5,215 nt of DNA from an uncultured Eggerthellaceae bacterium (GTDB taxonomy: Bacteria > Actinomycetota > Coriobacteriia > Coriobacteriales > Eggerthellaceae), in contig CAKUDT010000116.1 in the NCBI GenBank assembly GCA_934645125.1, forward strand, positions 1 to 5,215. The letters are read 5' to 3'. The notes beneath the pieces are model-generated. The model was not told the origin of the DNA and made no database searches. It worked only from the letters and a program-made list of their open reading frames with translations. The first letter of the stretch is position 1; every line of letters starts with the position of its first letter. The position numbers were made by a program, and so were the translations under genes. This document shows, in pieces, positions 4,683-5,215 of this stretch.

Positions 4683-5215
4683 TTACCAAACAGCAGCGTC
4701 GTTGAGACCTGCCATCTCCGAAATATCGGAGACATCGTTTATGTCAACGAACGTGCATCCCAAAAGGCGACCGCGGCGCGAGCGATAATTTCCCGGCGTC
4801 ATAGACGTTTCGCGCTTGAACACGCGAATGAAATAGCTCACGGAATCAAAGCCCACCGAATCGGCAATTTCCGCAATATCCTTGTCGGTGGAAATGAGTT
4901 CGCTTTTCGCCGCTTGGATGCGCACTTCATTCACGTACGTCACAAACGTGCAGCCCATGTGCTCTTTGAACGTGCGCGAGAAGTACGAGGGCGAAAATCC
5001 TAGCGCGTCGGCCGCTTCTTCAAGCGAAACATGACGACGATAATTCTCGTGGATAAACGAAACCGCGCGATACTTGAAGTCGTCGAACTCCACATCGTAA
5101 AGGTTTTGAACCATGCCGATAACCTGCTCGGTGAAGTGGTGTACGCGGCTGCACATCTGATCCTCCGAGTTCATGAAGCGCATTTCGCCGCGACAGCGCT
5201 CGTTCGCGGGGAACA
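4683..5215 (-). CDS. AraC-family transcriptional regulator (C-terminal part, 5' end outside window)
   Basis: This is the DNA-binding end of an AraC/XylS-type regulator. The ATG at 5183 is only an internal Met: the frame continues open to the right edge without a stop, and an upstream sensor domain is expected but not visible. Counting from that Met, two helix-turn-helices are present: SLEEAADALGFSPSYFSRTF (53-72) and, after the family linker, DIAEIADSVGFDSVSYFIRV (102-121), followed by FKRETSMTPGNYR, the end of the AraC signature. A further ~30 residues follow the HTH domain (LLGCTFVDINDVSDISEMAG and beyond), longer than usual. It is transcribed towards the corrinoid gene, with 128 bases between them and no strong terminator. 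It probably controls the corrinoid and methyltransferase genes. PocR-type sensor domains are common in regulators of corrinoid systems, but none is visible here. Confidence 0.9.
   Translation of the reverse strand, partial: FPANERCRGEMRFMNSEDQMCSRVHHFTEQVIGMVQNLYDVEFDDFKYRAVSFIHENYRRHVSLEEAADALGFSPSYFSRTFKEHMGCTFVTYVNEVRIQAAKSELISTDKDIAEIADSVGFDSVSYFIRVFKRETSMTPGNYRSRRGRLLGCTFVDINDVSDISEMAGLNDAAVW
4715..4732. repeat. Palindrome TCTCCGA-N4-TCGGAGA inside the regulator gene
   Basis: A perfect 7-bp inverted repeat with a 4-base spacer lies about 30 bases before the regulator's stop, in the codons of its unusual C-terminal tail. It could form a small mRNA hairpin or be a protein site upstream of the corrinoid promoter (~115 bases from its predicted start). 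No U tract follows. Coding constraint or chance is equally possible. Confidence 0.35.

Noticed and set aside
1..5215. Mobile elements, CRISPR arrays, tRNA or rRNA genes
   Set aside because: No transposase or integrase, no regularly spaced repeats and no RNA gene structure were seen.

Overview
This window looks like chromosomal DNA of a strictly anaerobic bacterium that handles one-carbon units through corrinoid proteins and tetrahydrofolate. The best guess is a member of the Coriobacteriia (Eggerthellaceae type), with an acetogenic or O-demethylating clostridium as the alternative. The guess rests on gene content (an AcsE/MtgA-like methyl-H4folate methyltransferase, a free-standing corrinoid protein, a MetF fused to a MetV-type cysteine-rich domain, an AraC regulator) and on a moderately G+C-rich composition judged by eye. 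It is an inference, not an identification.

Layout. On the plus strand, positions 1-782 hold the 3' end of an FtsX/MacB-type ABC transporter permease that enters from the left edge. From 783 to 935 there is no gene, only two hairpins oriented as minus-strand terminators. Everything else is on the minus strand and, in transcription order (right to left), reads: the C-terminal part of an AraC-family regulator (5215-4683, cut by the right edge); a corrinoid protein (4554-3916); a MetF-MetV fusion (3720-2086); and an AcsE/MtgA-like methyltransferase (1778-936). Although the last three genes are co-directional, each ends in its own Rho-independent terminator and each has a non-coding leader of more than 100 bases, so this is a row of single-gene units rather than a classic operon.

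How the genes work together. Methyl groups would be carried on the cobalt of the corrinoid protein, exchanged with tetrahydrofolate by the 280-residue methyltransferase, and interconverted between methyl-H4folate and methylene-H4folate by the MetF-MetV protein. No substrate-specific methyltransferase (MttB/MtaB/MtvB type) and no corrinoid reactivase lie in the window. The set therefore looks like a shared methyl-handling core. The substrate-specific part could lie beyond the right edge or elsewhere, or the direction could be towards acetyl-CoA synthesis.

Regulation. The best non-coding signal is a similar upstream element (CAAAA-N4-GCAA plus further GCAA copies at helical spacing) in front of both the corrinoid gene and the methyltransferase gene. 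At both genes it sits about the same distance upstream of a plausible -10 box that lacks a good -35. That is what an activator-dependent promoter would look like, and the neighbouring AraC protein is the obvious candidate. The metF gene lacks this element. The methyltransferase promoter also carries a perfect 8-bp dyad over the -10 region, and its predicted leader begins with a long hairpin. A degenerate second copy of the metF terminator lies 67 bp downstream of the first.
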